Counted from the first letter of the stretch, positions 13,183-24,724 are shown. The stretch is DNA of 64,000 nucleotides from Hepsetus odoe (GCA_017165825.1 CM029372.1:23849185-23913184), one strand, 5' to 3'. Program-made: numbers and translations. The notes: generated by a model from the letters alone, not told the origin.

Positions 13183-13186
13183 ATAT

Positions 13187-13400
13187 TGGAAGGAGGATGT
13201 TGAAGATGGAGCTGCCAGGAAAGAGGAGAAGAGGAAGACCAAAGAGGAGGTTTATGGACGTGGTGAGAGAGGACATGCAGGTGGTCGGTTTGAAGGAGGA
13301 AGATGCAGAGGACAGGAAGAAATGGAGACAGTCGATCCGCTGTGGCGACCCGTAAACAGGAGCAGCCGAAAGGAAAAGAAGAATAAGAAGAAATATATAT
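13187..13400 (+). mobile_element. RTE-type LINE 3' end fragment
   Basis: It encodes the C-terminal tail (RRMLKMELPGKRRRGRPKRR equivalent, then MDVVREDMQVVGLKEEDAED in pieces) and ends in GGCGACCCGTAAACAGGAGC plus a GAA-rich tail. This is the typical 5'-truncated form of the element at 10,145. Confidence 0.85.
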
Positions 13401-13759
13401 AGTCAGTCATTTTCTACCGCGGGGTCGCAGGGGAGAGCTGGAGAGAGTGCTGCCCCCGAGAGAGAGAGAGATGTATAAAATTATTCAAAGTGATATATAC
13501 ATTTTCATCCGAAATGATAAAATGCCAAAATTCCAAGTAGATTATTCACTGTATCTACACAATATATATAATACGATATAATTACCCTTTTATTGACGTT
13601 AGACGTTAGATATTGGGTTTTATATATACAGAGAAAGGGGGTGACGGGTATTATAATTTCAGATTTAAAAATGTAATTTTAAAAAAATATAAAACTATAT
13701 AAATTACCCTTTTGTTGAATTTAGACATTGCGTTTTATATAATAAAAGTCTGCCTGGGT
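13401..13759. other. AT-rich spacer upstream of dnajc8
   Basis: ATATAT-rich sequence with a short GC-rich scrap and a GA repeat at 13,457-13,470. No gene was seen. Confidence 0.6.
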
Positions 13760-13810
13760 CACGTGCTCCCCTCCCTCTGACCTCACAGGTGTGTGTCTAA
13801 GATGGCGGCC
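13760..13810 (+). promoter_or_regulatory. dnajc8: dnajc8 core promoter: E-box and YY1-like motif over the start codon
   Basis: The palindromic E-box CACGTG (within GTCACGTG) lies at 13,760-13,765, about 37 bases before the ATG. AAGATGGCGGCC at 13,799-13,810 covers the start codon and matches the YY1 consensus, as in many vertebrate housekeeping promoters with very short 5' UTRs. The surrounding 13,745-14,060 is CpG-richer than its flanks. Confidence 0.6.
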
Positions 13811-16800
13811 GAGGGCTCTCAGGCTCGGGGCAGTGGCTCCACGGGCGAAGAGGCTTTTCAGACCTTTTACTCAGAGGTGAGACTGGTGTATCATCCCTTC
13901 CTCAGAGCTCCGCTCGTTCCCGAGTCGTGTCTGTGTGTTCGGCCTGTTTTAGAGCCGCTCCGCGCTCCTGCTGCCGGGAGCCGGGCTTCCCTCCCGCTGC
14001 GTTATTTGCAGCTTTTAGGGTGTAAGTTCCTGCAGTGCTGCACTCTTCACTGCTCACATACACCTGAGCTCACGATGGGCTCGATAGAGCAGCTCCTTTA
14101 ACAGCTGGAAGTATGGTCTGGAAGCAGCATTTATACAGCTTCAGGGTAAGATCGCTGATCCAGGATCTGTCCTTCTTAGTGGGTTCTCCGTGGAGAAGAG
14201 GAAGAAGTCTGATCGCAGATCAGCACTTAAAAGAAGCTTTATGAACAGGGGCCCTGCTTCTCCAGGGCCAGGGTTGGGAACTGGAATAGAGACTAAATTA
14301 AAAGTTGTGTTTTACATTCACTGCCCAAACATCAGCCACATCTGGGGGAAAAAGGAGAGTGTTTCAAAAAGCCTCCCTTCTGAAATCAGGGGTATGAATG
14401 AGGGCAGCTGGTTCCTCTTTTATAGCAGTGACCACAGATAATGGAAAAATCATAGTCCCAATACTATAGGTCAGTATTGAAATTAAGATTATTTTCATTG
14501 AACATTAAGGCGTCTTAATTAGTTTATTTAATTCACAGTCGTAGGCTGTTTTAAATGTTTAAACTAATCTCAATCCGTCTCTCTCTCATTTTCTGAGCCG
14601 CTTGTCCTGAATTGGGTCATAGGGGATGCTGGAGACTATCTCAGCTCTCACAGGGTGAAAGGTGGGGACCCTTGACAGGTCACTGGTCCATCACAGGGTA
14701 GTCACACACACCTCACTCATTTTCATAGCCGCTCAGGGCAAAAGGTGGAGAAACACCCTGGACAGGGCGCACACATTTAGTGTCTCCAGTTTGCCAAACG
14801 TGCATGTCTTTGGATGGTGAGGAAACCTGAGCTCCCAGAGGAAACTCACGTAGACACAAAACAAACTCCACACAAAGGATCTGGACGTCCCATCTGGGAA
14901 TCGAACCCTGGACCTACTCGCTGAGATGCAACAGCACTACCAACTGCGTAGAGTAATCTTAGGAACGTTTCAGAAACGCCAGTCTGTTCATGTGGTCTGT
15001 TTTTAAAGACTAGTCCAAGCAGGTGATGGTGTTTCCACCTGAGCTGAAGACCCTCTCAGGCTGGGATGAACAGATATCTTTACCAGACAGGAGAACCACA
15101 GGTAGATCATCTCCGCCGTTCTCAGCTTCAGCTGTTTACTCTGCTCATCATTTAATGGCAATTATTTGTTTTTAATAATAGCTGGATGTCTAAATTCAGG
15201 ACCAGGTTGTGGAACTGGCTACTTTACAGCTTCTCATTTTATCTGTCAGTGTTCTTCTCTGGAGGTTATAAGTTATGAATCAGCAGTTTTTTAAAATTGT
15301 ATATTTATTTTCTTTGGGAACAGTCACTTAGTTTGTGTGCTTCTCCTTCTCTTTATTTACCTCTGTTGTGAAGCCCCTCCTCCACTGAAGATGCATCCAT
15401 GATTATGGCCTTTGGACTCTGAAATGATAGAAACGTGGCTGGTTCTCCAGGCGGCACCAAAGTTTAAAGGATCATGAACGGAACTGGTTCCCTATTGGTG
15501 GAAAAAGGCCATGAGTTCAATGTTAATTTTCTCCTTCAGGTGAAGCAGATAGAAAAAAGAGACTCTGTCCTGACCTCCAAACAGCAGATTGATCGGTTGC
15601 TTCGACCCGGCGCATCATATTTCAACCTTAACCCATTTGAGGTGAGCAATCCAGATCTGTTTCTGAAATCTTCATTCTGATTTATTGTGACCCCTGCAGT
15701 TTGAACGATCTGTGTGCTGCTGTAGGTGCTCCAGATTGACCCTGAGGCAACAGACGAGGAATTAAAGAAAAGGTTTCGACAGGTAGGACGGTTGTTTAAT
15801 CCTTTAAGACATTTTTCTTGTGCTCTTTCTGTTCAGTTCATGGGTTGAACCCCTGATCATATCTGGTATTGGCATGTTTCCTGGTGGATCCATTCATAAG
15901 TGATCAGCCCAAATACAAGCTTCAATGGGGACGGTCCGTCTTGGAGAAGCATCACTCGAATCACCTTCAGAGGTTGTCGGGGACACATGGCCATGTTACA
16001 TGTAATGAAATTCCAGCCGTATCAACGAAATATTGACCAAAGACGTAGGAAAAAAATGGTTTTGTGGGTCATTTTCATTTCATCTGCGAGAGATTCTGCA
16101 GTCCCTTCTGATCAGATCACCCAAAACAAAAGTAAATGCCAGGCTGAACAGGACCAGGGTGCTTTAGGATGGTGGTAGGATTTGCTCTGATGTTGTGGGT
16201 TTGAGTCTGGTTCTCCCATATCAGCAGCACCATCTGAGCCCCTGAGCAAGACACCCAATCCTAATCCAAGGATTAGGAGACTCACCTGTACTGATATACA
16301 CTTAATGCTGCTGGGTGCTGGTGCTCTAGTGGTAAGATACTCTCCGACAGAGGTCGCAGGTTTGAATCCCACCTCCAGCACTTCCATCATTGGGTTCTTG
16401 AGCAAAGCCCTTAACCCCAGGTTGCTCCTACGGGGCCGTCCCTGTAGTTAAGACATGCAAGTTGCTCTGGATGTGAGCGTCAGCTAAATGCCATGAATGT
16501 TTTTAAGAATATATGCACACGTTTGAGATTTGTCCTGTTCCTGTGTTCTTCTCCAGTTGTCCATATTGGTCCATCCAGACAAGAACCAAGATGATAAAGA
16601 CCGAGCACAACAGGCTTTTGAAGGTGATTCTTCGGCTACAGCTGCAGTTTGTGTCCCTTTTTTCAGTGATCACTACAAATACTTTATAATGTCCTAAAGA
16701 GCCAAACAAAAGTGTCTTCTGAATTTAAAAAAAAATGTTTTCAAAAAGGCTACTGAATGTGTTTAAGTGAGATGTGGTTTCTGATTGCTAAAAGATAAAA

Positions 16801-19800
16801 GGAAAAACTGATGAAAACCAAGAGATGAATGAACTCCGGATCATGGCAGCATCAGCGGATAATTGATTAAAATGAAGTCCAGTGTCGGACTGATGTTTCG
16901 ATTTCTCTGATCATTCAAAATCTGATTCTGTGTTTATTCCACTGCAGACAACGCAGAGCTGCTGTGCTAAAATATTTTCTTCACTTTAGTCCTTGATAGC
17001 CTTATTACAGTTGAGGGTTTTTTTCTTCTGTCGTACAGCAAGATGTTTTTTCTAGAAATGTGCGTTATTGATTCGGGTTCGTGTTTGAACGTCAGTGGTT
17101 TTGCGTTGTTGTCTCACTGCTTTCCGCACCGTTTCAGCTGTCGATAAGGCGTATAAGCTGCTTTTGGATGGCGAGCAGAAGAAAAGGGCCGTAGACGTTA
17201 TCCATGCGGGAAAAGAATACGTGGAGCATATGGTGAGTTCCAGCCTTTCAGATGTTTCGATGTAAATCAGAAAGTTGTAAAAAGTGAAAAAATAAAGTGA
17301 AAGTGACTATCCTTGTCATTGCGAGGTCACAGCACATACTCATAATAAAGCCAGTGTGAAAAAAAGACAAGGTGTCCGTTTGACTGTTTTGATGCATATC
17401 GACAGGAATTGCATAAAAGGTGAAAAAAAGATCCAGTTTATTTTTTCCTGAACATTTTTAGCTAGTGATGTCCTTTTACTTATTTCTGAATAATTGATTG
17501 ATGTTTCTTAAAGAGAAGGACTTTTTTCACTTTGGTCTGAAAGTACAGCTTGGGCATACAGTTGATGGAAACATCACCGTGACTTAGAAAGTTTCATTTG
17601 AAGCCAAACGTAAACATTTTTAGTGTTTTTCAGTGGAGGACAGTAGTGTCTCGGTAAATCATGATGAACTGGAAAGGCTGAAAGTGTCGACTTTTGTGTT
17701 GACAGATGATTCAGAAGAGGAAGCAGCTAAAGAAGGACGGAAAACCCGTAGATATAGAGGAGGATGACCCAGAAATGGTACTGATTCCTTTTTCTTTTTT
17801 TTTTCCTCTGTAGTCCAGTCAGCTTTGATTGCGTATCAAATACAGCATTAAATTGAACTTCCTAGAATATCTCACTAACATAAATCTTCAGTGCCAAAGT
17901 GTGTCATCTGTCAGTCGCATGTAGGTCAGAAAAAGCCCAGCATAAGTTTCACTTTCCAAGTTACACTTTCATCGGGGTTGTGTATCACCGACCTGCTGAC
18001 GAGATCCACAGCCTGCAGTGTCGTTTTTAGTGAGACGGCAGTGATAATGGAGTAATTGCAGATTTATTCTGGATTAAACACAGTTTTGACAGTAATAATT
18101 TTGAAGTGATTTTAATGCAGTGTGAATCTACAGTGTCATTTTTGCAGTTTTTCTTTTTCTTTTTAGAGGCGTTATTGTTTTAAAAAAGTGAAAGTGACTA
18201 TTCTTGTCATTGTGAAGCACACCGTGAGCCACGATGAAATTAGACCTCTACACTTTACACACACAGACACTTGCAGCTATTGAAAGTGCCTGGGGAGCAG
18301 TGATGGGGGCCATACCTTGCTCAAGGGTACCTCAGGGCAACCTACTGGTCTGGGATTCAAACCCACGACCTTCTGATCTGTGGACCTAACCACTAGGCCA
18401 CCACCACAGATCCTGGAGCCAACTCCCTAACCACTAGGGCACCGCTGGAGGTTAATGAGTGAATCTCTCATGTGAAGCTGATTGAACATTCGAGGGTTTC
18501 GAAGTGTTTGTGCTGTTCAGACTGTTGACTTTTGTCTGTTTCCTAGTTCAGGCAAGCTGTATACAAACAGACCATGAAGCTTTTTGCTGAACTGGAGATT
18601 AAGAGGAAGGAGAGAGAAGCCAAGGAGATGCACGAGAGGTAGTCCTAATGTTCGTTCGTCACTCTTTGTTCGTTCGGCTTTTGTCCTTTTCACCAATCGA
18701 ACAGTTTTTATGGGTAACTAAAAATGGTTTTCACCCTGAAGAACTATTTTTGGATCTTTTTAATTTGAGCCTTTTTGCCACAGGCTCTGAATCCAATCTT
18801 AGAGCCGACGAGTCCAAGTTTAACAAAGCTGAATTTAATACCGGAGCAGGGAGCGACCCTGTGTTCGTTTAGTGCAGTCGCTGTTTGTCTGGTTCATTAG
18901 TTTTTCATCGGAGTTTGTGGAAACCTGGTCTTTTTGTAGAATAAGGTACCGAATGTGTTTCTGCCCTTTTTAGCCTTTCAGCGCTGCTATTACTTTTTCC
19001 CCTCATCGTCCATCTTCTTCTAGTTTCCAGAGTTTGTTTTTTTTTTTCTTCTTTCATCCAACAAAGAAATTAGAAGTGTGATGAATCCTGCACCTAAACC
19101 TGTGAAGTGACCAGTTTAATGTGAATAAACTAAGACTAAACCACTGCTTAGTGACAGCTGCAGATCCAGCATGTTTACATGAAAGCCAAGCCTCTCTTTA
19201 ATAGGCTACTGTATTCTGGCTTCAAACATAAAAACCAATCAGAGAAAAGCTGATTTTCAATTGACCTTAAACAGAATGCTGTTCCTCTGTGGGCATTTAA
19301 ATAGAGATGACTCCTCTTGTGTATCTTAAGACTGAAATATTAATTCTGGTCCCGCAGGTTTCACAGTGAAACTCATTAATATATGTTAACGTTGGCAGCA
19401 TCCTTTTTGTGTTTAAAGCCTTTCACTCTTTAAAGTGCCTCTGAGAATGTTTTTTGTTTTGCTGTCCTCAGGAAAAGGCAAAGAGAAGAAGAGATCGAAA
19501 CACAAGAGCGGGCAAAACGAGAGAGGGAGTGGCAGAAGAACTTCGAGGTAGGCTCGCTGGGCAAATCGCTTTTTACAGTCTTCCAAAGCACACGACTGAA
19601 TCTTTTCGTGTTTCCATGCATTTGCAAAAACCGATGTAAAAAATAATGCATCTTTTTCATTCTCAGCCTTTTTTGCTTCTTCCCCCAGGAAACGAGGGAT
19701 GGGCGTGTAGACAGCTGGAGGAACTTCCAAGCCAAAGGCAAAAGCAAGGAGAAAAAGAACAGGACGTTCCTCAAGCCTCCAAAGGTTAAAATGGAGCAGA

Positions 19801-19808
19801 GAGAGTGA
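13802..19808 (+). CDS. dnajc8: DnaJ homolog subfamily C member 8 (nine coding exons, 251 aa)
   Basis: Coding exons are 13802-13876, 15540-15641, 15726-15782, 16557-16623, 17138-17232, 17706-17777, 18547-18638, 19472-19547 and 19689-19808. All introns are GT/AG with matching phases. The J-domain spans about residues 57-125: NPFEVLQIDPEATDEELKKR, then LVHPDKN carrying the catalytic HPD, then AFEAVDKAYKLL. A long charged helix (RKQLKK, EIKRKEREAKEMHERKRQRE) follows, ending in WRNFQAKGK and FLKPPKVKMEQRE. Vertebrate DNAJC8 (about 253 aa) is a nuclear J-protein associated with spliceosomes and splicing kinases; the HPD motif implies HSP70 stimulation. The first ATG gives the family N terminus MAAEGS. 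Introns 1, 3 and 6 have absorbed SINE and tRNA-like repeats without disturbing splice sites. It lies in the same orientation as hnrnpr, 8 kb downstream. Confidence 0.96.
14578..14960 (-). repeat. tRNA-headed interspersed repeat (family C), in dnajc8 intron 1
   Basis: Read on the - strand it has a B-box-like GGTTCGATTCCC near 14,900, a conserved body (CATGTCTTTGGATGGTGAGG, + strand) and a tail with GCTGGAGACTATCTCAGC. Same family as 37,760, 59,200 and 63,880. The body appears partly duplicated at about 14,690-14,780. Confidence 0.7.
16308..16502 (+). mobile_element. tRNA-derived SINE, family B, in dnajc8 intron 3
   Basis: A head with box A-like GCTCTAGTGGTAAGA and box B-like GGTTTGAATCCC, a middle with GAGCAAAGCCCTTAACCC, and a tail GTTGCTCTGGATGTGAGCGT then AGCTAAATG. 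The tail resembles that of fish SINEs mobilised by L2-type LINEs. A related worn piece lies just upstream at 16,140-16,300. Confidence 0.75.
17297..17345 (-). mobile_element. SINE family A tail fragment
   Basis: AAGTGAAAGTGACTATCCTT followed by GTCATTGCGAGGTCACAG is the family-A 3' end on the - strand. The rest is absent. Confidence 0.65.
18187..18448 (-). mobile_element. SINE family A copy in dnajc8 intron 6
   Basis: On the + strand it begins with the tail AAGTGAAAGTGACTATTCTT and ends with CTAACCACTAGGCCACC (reverse of box A GGCCTAGTGGTTAG). The tRNA head is partly duplicated (two CTAACCACTAGG motifs at about 18,387 and 18,427). Confidence 0.85.
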
Positions 19809-20435
19809 CAGTATTGTGCAGAAAATTTAGAGAGAAGGAAGGTCAAACCCTCTAAAGCTGCCCTCACTGATCTCTTCTCTCTCCCCCTCTCAAAATTGCT
19901 CCTTCAGTCCTTTTACGTCTGCAGTTAAAAGAATGGTTCACAGGAAGTCAGATCTACACAATCCCCCCGTACTTCAAATGTAGTCGACCGACCTCATCAA
20001 AGGGGGAAAACTGAATGATTTTTTTGGGGTGAGGGGTGAGCCAGTCCTTTAAGTAGAGTGGGCTCATGGTTCAGGTATAGTACTCGGTCCACACACCAGG
20101 TGGCACCATGGATCAACGTTACCATCCTCTGCTTGTTTTCGTCTGTTAGTAGAAAAAGCTCTTGCGATTTAGTTGCAGCATCATTTAATTTTGTCCATCA
20201 CAGAAACTCACCCCAGCATATCAACCATCACCTCAACATCAGGCCTGTAGTGTAGGTTTTTTTTATGTACATAATTGTGAAATTTTGTGGCTCTCGGAAG
20301 TCTTTGACATATGTTGTGCACATAGGATAACTGGTAGTAACATTATTCCTGTCAGGTTTTTTTATTTTGTGTTTTGTTTTTTTTTGTTTTTTTAACCCTT
20401 TTCACCCAAAATAAAACTCGTTTAGCTTACATTAG
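19809..20435 (+). other. dnajc8: dnajc8 3' UTR with poly(A) signal
   Basis: AATAAA at 20,410-20,415 ends the unit. The intervening 600 bases are AT-rich with T runs and no credible ORF. Confidence 0.7.
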
Positions 20436-20940
20436 AATTAAAGGTTGTTTTTATTGTATTTCTTGTGTGGCTCTTTGTTTAGAGTGGGACAAGTTCAGGA
20501 CGTATGTTTCTCAAATGGCCTTTCAATCAGTTTGACTTTCTCCAAAGTGTTTTTTTTTTTTTTTTTTTTCCTTATTCTTTTTCTTTCCATCCAACAGAGC
20601 AATGATGTGAAATCAAACATGCTCCTATGAAAGTGTGTTAAACTGAGATTAAACCGCAGCTGAGCTGTTGATGGAGCAATAACTCCAGTATTTTTGCAAG
20701 CATTTGGAATGAAATGGTCTCTCAGCCCTTTCTTCAAAAAGGGCTCCTAAAATATATATTAAAAAAGAAAACAACCTTTCAGATGTGTTGTTTTTCAGGT
20801 TTGCTGTTACTTTACATTAAACAGAATGCAATCCGCCTGTGTGTGTGTGTTTAAATAGAACAGTGCCTTGTTATGTAGGCTTAAGTTTGAAATGCTGAAA
20901 AAAATTCTGGCTATAAAAGAAATGCTTCCTCTGATTTTCA
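20436..20940. other. Gene-free spacer
   Basis: Contains a T22 run at 20,549-20,570. No gene was seen. Confidence 0.6.
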
Positions 20941-21097
20941 TCCATACACCGTGCAGCAGAGGGCAGCTATTTCAAGCACCTGGGGAGCAGTGATGGGCTC
21001 AGTACCTTGCTCAGGGTAGCTTGCTGGTTTTGGATCCAAACCCACGACCTTCGGATCTGTGGATATAATCCTTAACTGCTAGGCCACCACTTCCCCT
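20941..21097 (-). mobile_element. SINE family A copy, 3'-truncated
   Basis: Body and head are present (GGGGAGCAGTGATGGG, ACCTTGCTCAGGG, CTGCTAGGCCACC on the + strand); the GTGAAAGTGAC tail is missing. Confidence 0.75.
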
Positions 21098-21334
21098 TGT
21101 CCTGCGTAAGGCTTTTCTAGGCTTTCTGTGGATTTCCGTAACTAAAAGGAAGGTGCAGAAGCCTGGAAATCTTGGAAGTGGATGACCCCTGCCAGGAGCA
21201 GCTGAAAGAGGACTGGATGCTCTCAAAGAGAGCAAATCTACAGCTGTTGGACTGGATTCGGGACAGTGATGTATGAAATGCTGAATAGTGTCAATGATGG
21301 TGGTTCTTCTCAAACGGAGCATTGTGATCTATCT

Positions 21335-21435
21335 CTTCCATCCGTCCACCATCAGAGCTGCTTATCCTGACCAGAGTCATGGTGTGCTGGAACCAGCACT
21401 CCTAGAGCAAATGGTAGAGAAACGTCTTGGACAGG
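21335..21435 (-). repeat. tRNA-headed repeat (family C) fragment
   Basis: GAGCTGCTTATCCTGACCAG and the following GGTGTGCTGGAACC match the tail part of the family at 14,578 and 59,200. Confidence 0.5.
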
Positions 21436-21502
21436 TCAGATACACACCTTGCGTCCAACTAGGCATCTCCGGTCTACCTAACCTGAAAGTGGAAAGACAA
21501 AA

Positions 21503-21723
21503 AAGTGAAACTGACTACCCTTGTCATTGTGAAACGCAGCACAACACAACGAAATTCAACCTCTGTGTTTCACCCATACACGTGCAGCAATTGAAAGCTG
21601 CCCAGGGAGCAGCAACAGGGACGGTACCTTGCTCAAGGGTACAGGGAAACCTACTGGTGAGGGAATCAAACCCACAATCTTCTGATTGGGGGCAACTCCC
21701 TAACCACTAGGCCACCGCTGCCC
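21503..21723 (-). mobile_element. SINE family A copy
   Basis: Full-length order on the - strand: head (CTAACCACTAGGCCACCGCT on +), body (GTACCTTGCTCAAGGG) and tail (AAGTGAAACTGACTACCCTT). Confidence 0.85.
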
Positions 21724-22041
21724 TAACATAGATGTGTTGGACTGCGGGAAGAAAGCAGATCTAGACGAAAGCAGCCAGGCTGTGTGGGAATCCTCTGACT
21801 CGTGAGGGTAAAGTACAGGCACCGCTGCATCTTTGAGAAGTAAATCTGAGTGTGCATATAGAACGTGTTCTACAGAGAGCAGGAGTAAAGTGTACAGCAC
21901 ATGCAGTGCTGTGTTGGAGCTGCTGTTCTTCACAAACACACTTACAGTTCAAACTTACTAGTCCACAAAATATCAGAAAACTGAGCTTGTCCTTGTCTCG
22001 CTGTTAAGCTCAAAATAGCTTCTAACTTTCACAATGAATCG

Positions 22042-22049
22042 TTTTGCAT
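22042..22049 (+). promoter_or_regulatory. Octamer-like element upstream of V segment 1
   Basis: TTTTGCAT differs at one base from the immunoglobulin octamer ATTTGCAT and lies 86 bases before the leader ATG. The same word in the same context (GTTTTGCATT ... GCTTC.GTGCTCTGGG) precedes V segment 2 at 24,619, so position and sequence are conserved. Confidence 0.55.
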
Positions 22050-22134
22050 TGGTAAGGCATGCTTCAGTGCTCTGGGTGAGTTTAACACTTCATGACTGTC
22101 ACCTGGTACAAACACTTCTTCACCCACAGCAACC

Positions 22135-22648
22135 ATGACTTTAACCACCATCTGCATCTGGACACTGATCTTCTGCACTCAAGGTGTGAGCGCCTTTCTC
22201 CTCAACCCTAGATAGATAGATAGATGTGTGTACATGTGTACTTGTTTTTCTTTTCTCTTTTAACTGTTTCTTATAAACATTGTTATGTACACCAGGGTAA
22301 CGCATGTGTTTGATTGTTGATTTGTTGCTTTAGGTGGCCAAACCACTGTAACTCAGACTCCTGCAGAGAAATCTGCCCTGCCGGGAGACAAGGTCACCAT
22401 CAGCTGTAGAACCAGCCGTCCAGTGCATCGCTACAGTGATGGTAAAGAAGGAATATACTGGCACCTGCAGAAACCTGGACAACCTCCTAAAGCCTTGATC
22501 TCACACGTAAAGGTTCTAGTGTCTGATACTCCGACACGTTTCAGCGGCAGCGGAGCTACATCTGACTTCACTCTGACCATCAGTGGAGTCCAGCCTGAGG
22601 ATGCAGGAGATTATTACTGCCAGTCCTATCAAAGTGGCACGGTGTTCA
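22135..22648 (+). CDS. Immunoglobulin light-chain V segment 1 (leader plus V exon)
   Basis: The leader exon 22,135-22,183 encodes the signal peptide MTLTTICIWTLIFCTQ. A 150-base intron (GT/AG) separates it from the V exon 22,334-22,648 (split codon, phase 1). Landmarks are FR1 Cys (KVTISC), FR2 Trp (YWHLQKPGQPPKALI), FR3 RFSGSG ... DFTLTISGVQ and the second Cys (AGDYYC), then a short CDR3. The frame is open to the RSS, so it is potentially functional. It is a germline segment: it has no J and no independent stop, and is expressed only after joining to a J-C unit, here the one on the opposite strand at 30.5-32.0 kb. FR3 and the 12-spacer RSS are kappa-like. It would form the antigen-binding half of a secreted or B-cell-receptor light chain. 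Confidence 0.93.
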
Positions 22649-22676
22649 CACAGTGATACAGAGTCGCACAAAAACC
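22649..22676 (+). other. Recombination signal (12-RSS) of V segment 1
   Basis: Perfect heptamer CACAGTG (22,649-22,655), 12-base spacer (22,656-22,667) and nonamer ACAAAAACC (22,668-22,676) immediately after the coding end. Confidence 0.95.
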
Positions 22677-23563
22677 TCCCGCACCCGGGCTGCACTGCTG
22701 CAGTGGGACCTCCTGCAGGTGCTGAGGATGTGAAACAGCACAATCACACACTCTGAGGAGCAAAGAAAACACTACACAAGCTCTCTGCTGACCGTAGAAA
22801 TCTGTAAATAACAGCCCGGGCACAGACCAGGGAAACCAGGGAAGTTACATTTCCTCTAAGATGTTGGGATTTTTTAATAAGTAATATTAATATTTTTTAA
22901 TAAATAATATTTTTATGCTAAAGCAGGTATTTACTAGTCCAATGTGAGTGTTTTAGAAGTGTCCACTCTGTAGACAGTAAAAGCGTTTTTACTGTTTGAA
23001 CCTCTCTAGATAACAGCCACAAGTTTAAGGTGCCACTTAATCATTGACAAATTTTACCAAGACTGTGGTGATTGAATTTGTAGCTTATGCTTCATGTTAC
23101 ATAGTTAAACCTAGTTTTAAAAATATGGAAAACCCTGCTTGGTTATCAGACAGCTGAGCATCACTGTGAGGGATAGAAATCGGCTCGTTTACTGGGTCCG
23201 AAAACCAAGGTTTGTGCCCTGCATTGGAAAGACTGAGACTTGTTTACTCACCCTGCTGGCAACCAAGATAAACTGAAATATTACTGCCAAAATATTCACT
23301 TCAGTACATTCGTGGTGGTGCTCTAGGATACTTGCCTATGGATCAAAGTGAAAGTACTTTTAGTCTCGTAATAATACCATAACAGTGTCCCCAGTGATGA
23401 CTGAGACACAACAATCAGCAACTCAGCTCTCTAAAAAAACCCTTAATGAATGTAATGGCATTAACAGTTTTAGCTTTAAATGTTTAAATGTGATGCCTGT
23501 CATTATTTTGCAGTAGTTTTTGGCCTTAAATGTTTTCTTTTTTATTTATTCTTGGTGGTCAGG
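22677..23563. other. Inter-V spacer
   Basis: AT-rich sequence with no V, J or other gene seen. Confidence 0.6.
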
Positions 23564-24257
23564 TACAGTTGAGGCCAAAAAGATTAGCCCCCCCCCTTAT
23601 GAAATTAGACAACACTCTTGATTTCTCCATGAAAATGACCATTAACAACAAGTGTTTGTTATTTTGGAAACAAATACACTATAAAAACAATGTCCACTAA
23701 GTTTAATTAGGATATATTATTGATACACTGAGTTGAAACAAAAAAGGGCAAAAATGAGACATCCAAAATTATTAGCCCCCTGGTGTAGGTGTGTTTTGAA
23801 AGCAAACATTCACATGGGGCTAATATTTTTGACCACCCCATTTTTTACTATATTTATAAAATGTATTTTTTTATCACAAAATGTACCAAAAGCTACTAAA
23901 TAGCACTGGTGAATGTTTGCTTATATTAAGTTTCATCAAGTGGGCAGTGGTGGCCTAGCGGTTAGGGCGTTGGCCACAGGATCGGGGGTTCGAACCCCTT
24001 CCCAATGGGTTGCCCTGAGGTACCCTTGAGCAAGGTGCCGTCCCCGTCCCGCTCCTCCCTGCGATGGGCTGGCGACCTGTCCAGGGTGCATCCCCCGTCC
24101 TCGCCCTGTGTGCGCTGGGTTGGACGCCAGCGCGACCCCGTTTGGGACAAGCAGCAGATAATGGATGTAAGTTTCATCAATGCTGCAAACATTGGGAGGA
24201 AGTTTAGAAAAATGTTCCATAATTCCTGGGGGGCTAACAATTTTGGCCTCAGCTGTA
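23564..24257. mobile_element. Non-autonomous Tc1/mariner element, carrying a nested SINE
   Basis: The termini are inverted: TACAGTTGAGGCCAAAA on the left and the complement of TTTTGGCCTCAGCTGTA on the right, each next to GGGGGG/CCCCCC and beginning with TA, the Tc1 target. A second internal inverted motif (TATTAGCCCC ... GGGGCTAATA) lies at 23,769-23,830. There is no transposase. About 466 bases remain when the SINE at 23,940 is removed. Confidence 0.85.
23940..24167 (+). mobile_element. SINE family A (variant tail), nested, with 13-bp target duplication
   Basis: A tRNA-like head with box A (TGGCCTAGCGGTTAGG) and box B (GGTTCGAACCC), then body GGTACCCTTGAGCAAGG. The tail is GATGGGCTGGCGACCTGTCC ending in GGATG rather than the GTGAAAGTG tail. 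It is bounded by identical TAAGTTTCATCAA at 23,927-23,939 and 24,168-24,180. Confidence 0.93.
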
Positions 24258-24618
24258 CATCTAAGATATTGTGACACAAAATACACAAAGAAACGTTGCC
24301 AACACATGCAAATGCTTGGAAGATACCCGTGAGTTCATTGGTGGGTTTGAATAATATGTTTCCCTGCAACAAACCATTGGAATCAACTAGTAAGTAATAT
24401 GAGTAAATAGTGAGAGATCACTTTTCTCACCAACTTGACTAGACAAATGATCCATCACAGTGTCCATCACAGATTCTACACATTATAGGTTTAGTTGGGC
24501 CCTGTGATAGTGTAGTGTGATCTTCTGTAAAGAAAAAAATCATAGTTAGATCATTCCATCCAACTCATCAGCACCTACAGACTGTACCCACCAGGGGAGG
24601 CTCCTCAGAAGAAGACAG

Positions 24619-24626
24619 TTTTGCAT
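24619..24626 (+). promoter_or_regulatory. Octamer-like element upstream of V segment 2
   Basis: TTTTGCAT, one base off the consensus octamer, 106 bases before the leader ATG, in a block conserved with V segment 1. Confidence 0.55.
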
Positions 24627-24724
24627 TAACACATGCTTCGGTGCTCTGGGAGTGTTTATAGTTCTGTGAGTTTAACACTTCATGACTGTGAGCTGCTGCA
24701 GCAACTTCTTCACCCACAGCGATC

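Noticed and set aside
22629..22823. Reverse-strand frames over the V segments
   Set aside because: Shadows of the V exons; RSSs, splice sites and landmarks fix the + strand as coding.
23940..24010. A functional tRNA gene
   Set aside because: Box A and box B are present, but no cloverleaf with paired acceptor stem follows, and the sequence continues as a SINE with target duplications. The same holds for all family A, B and C heads, including 37,770-37,830.
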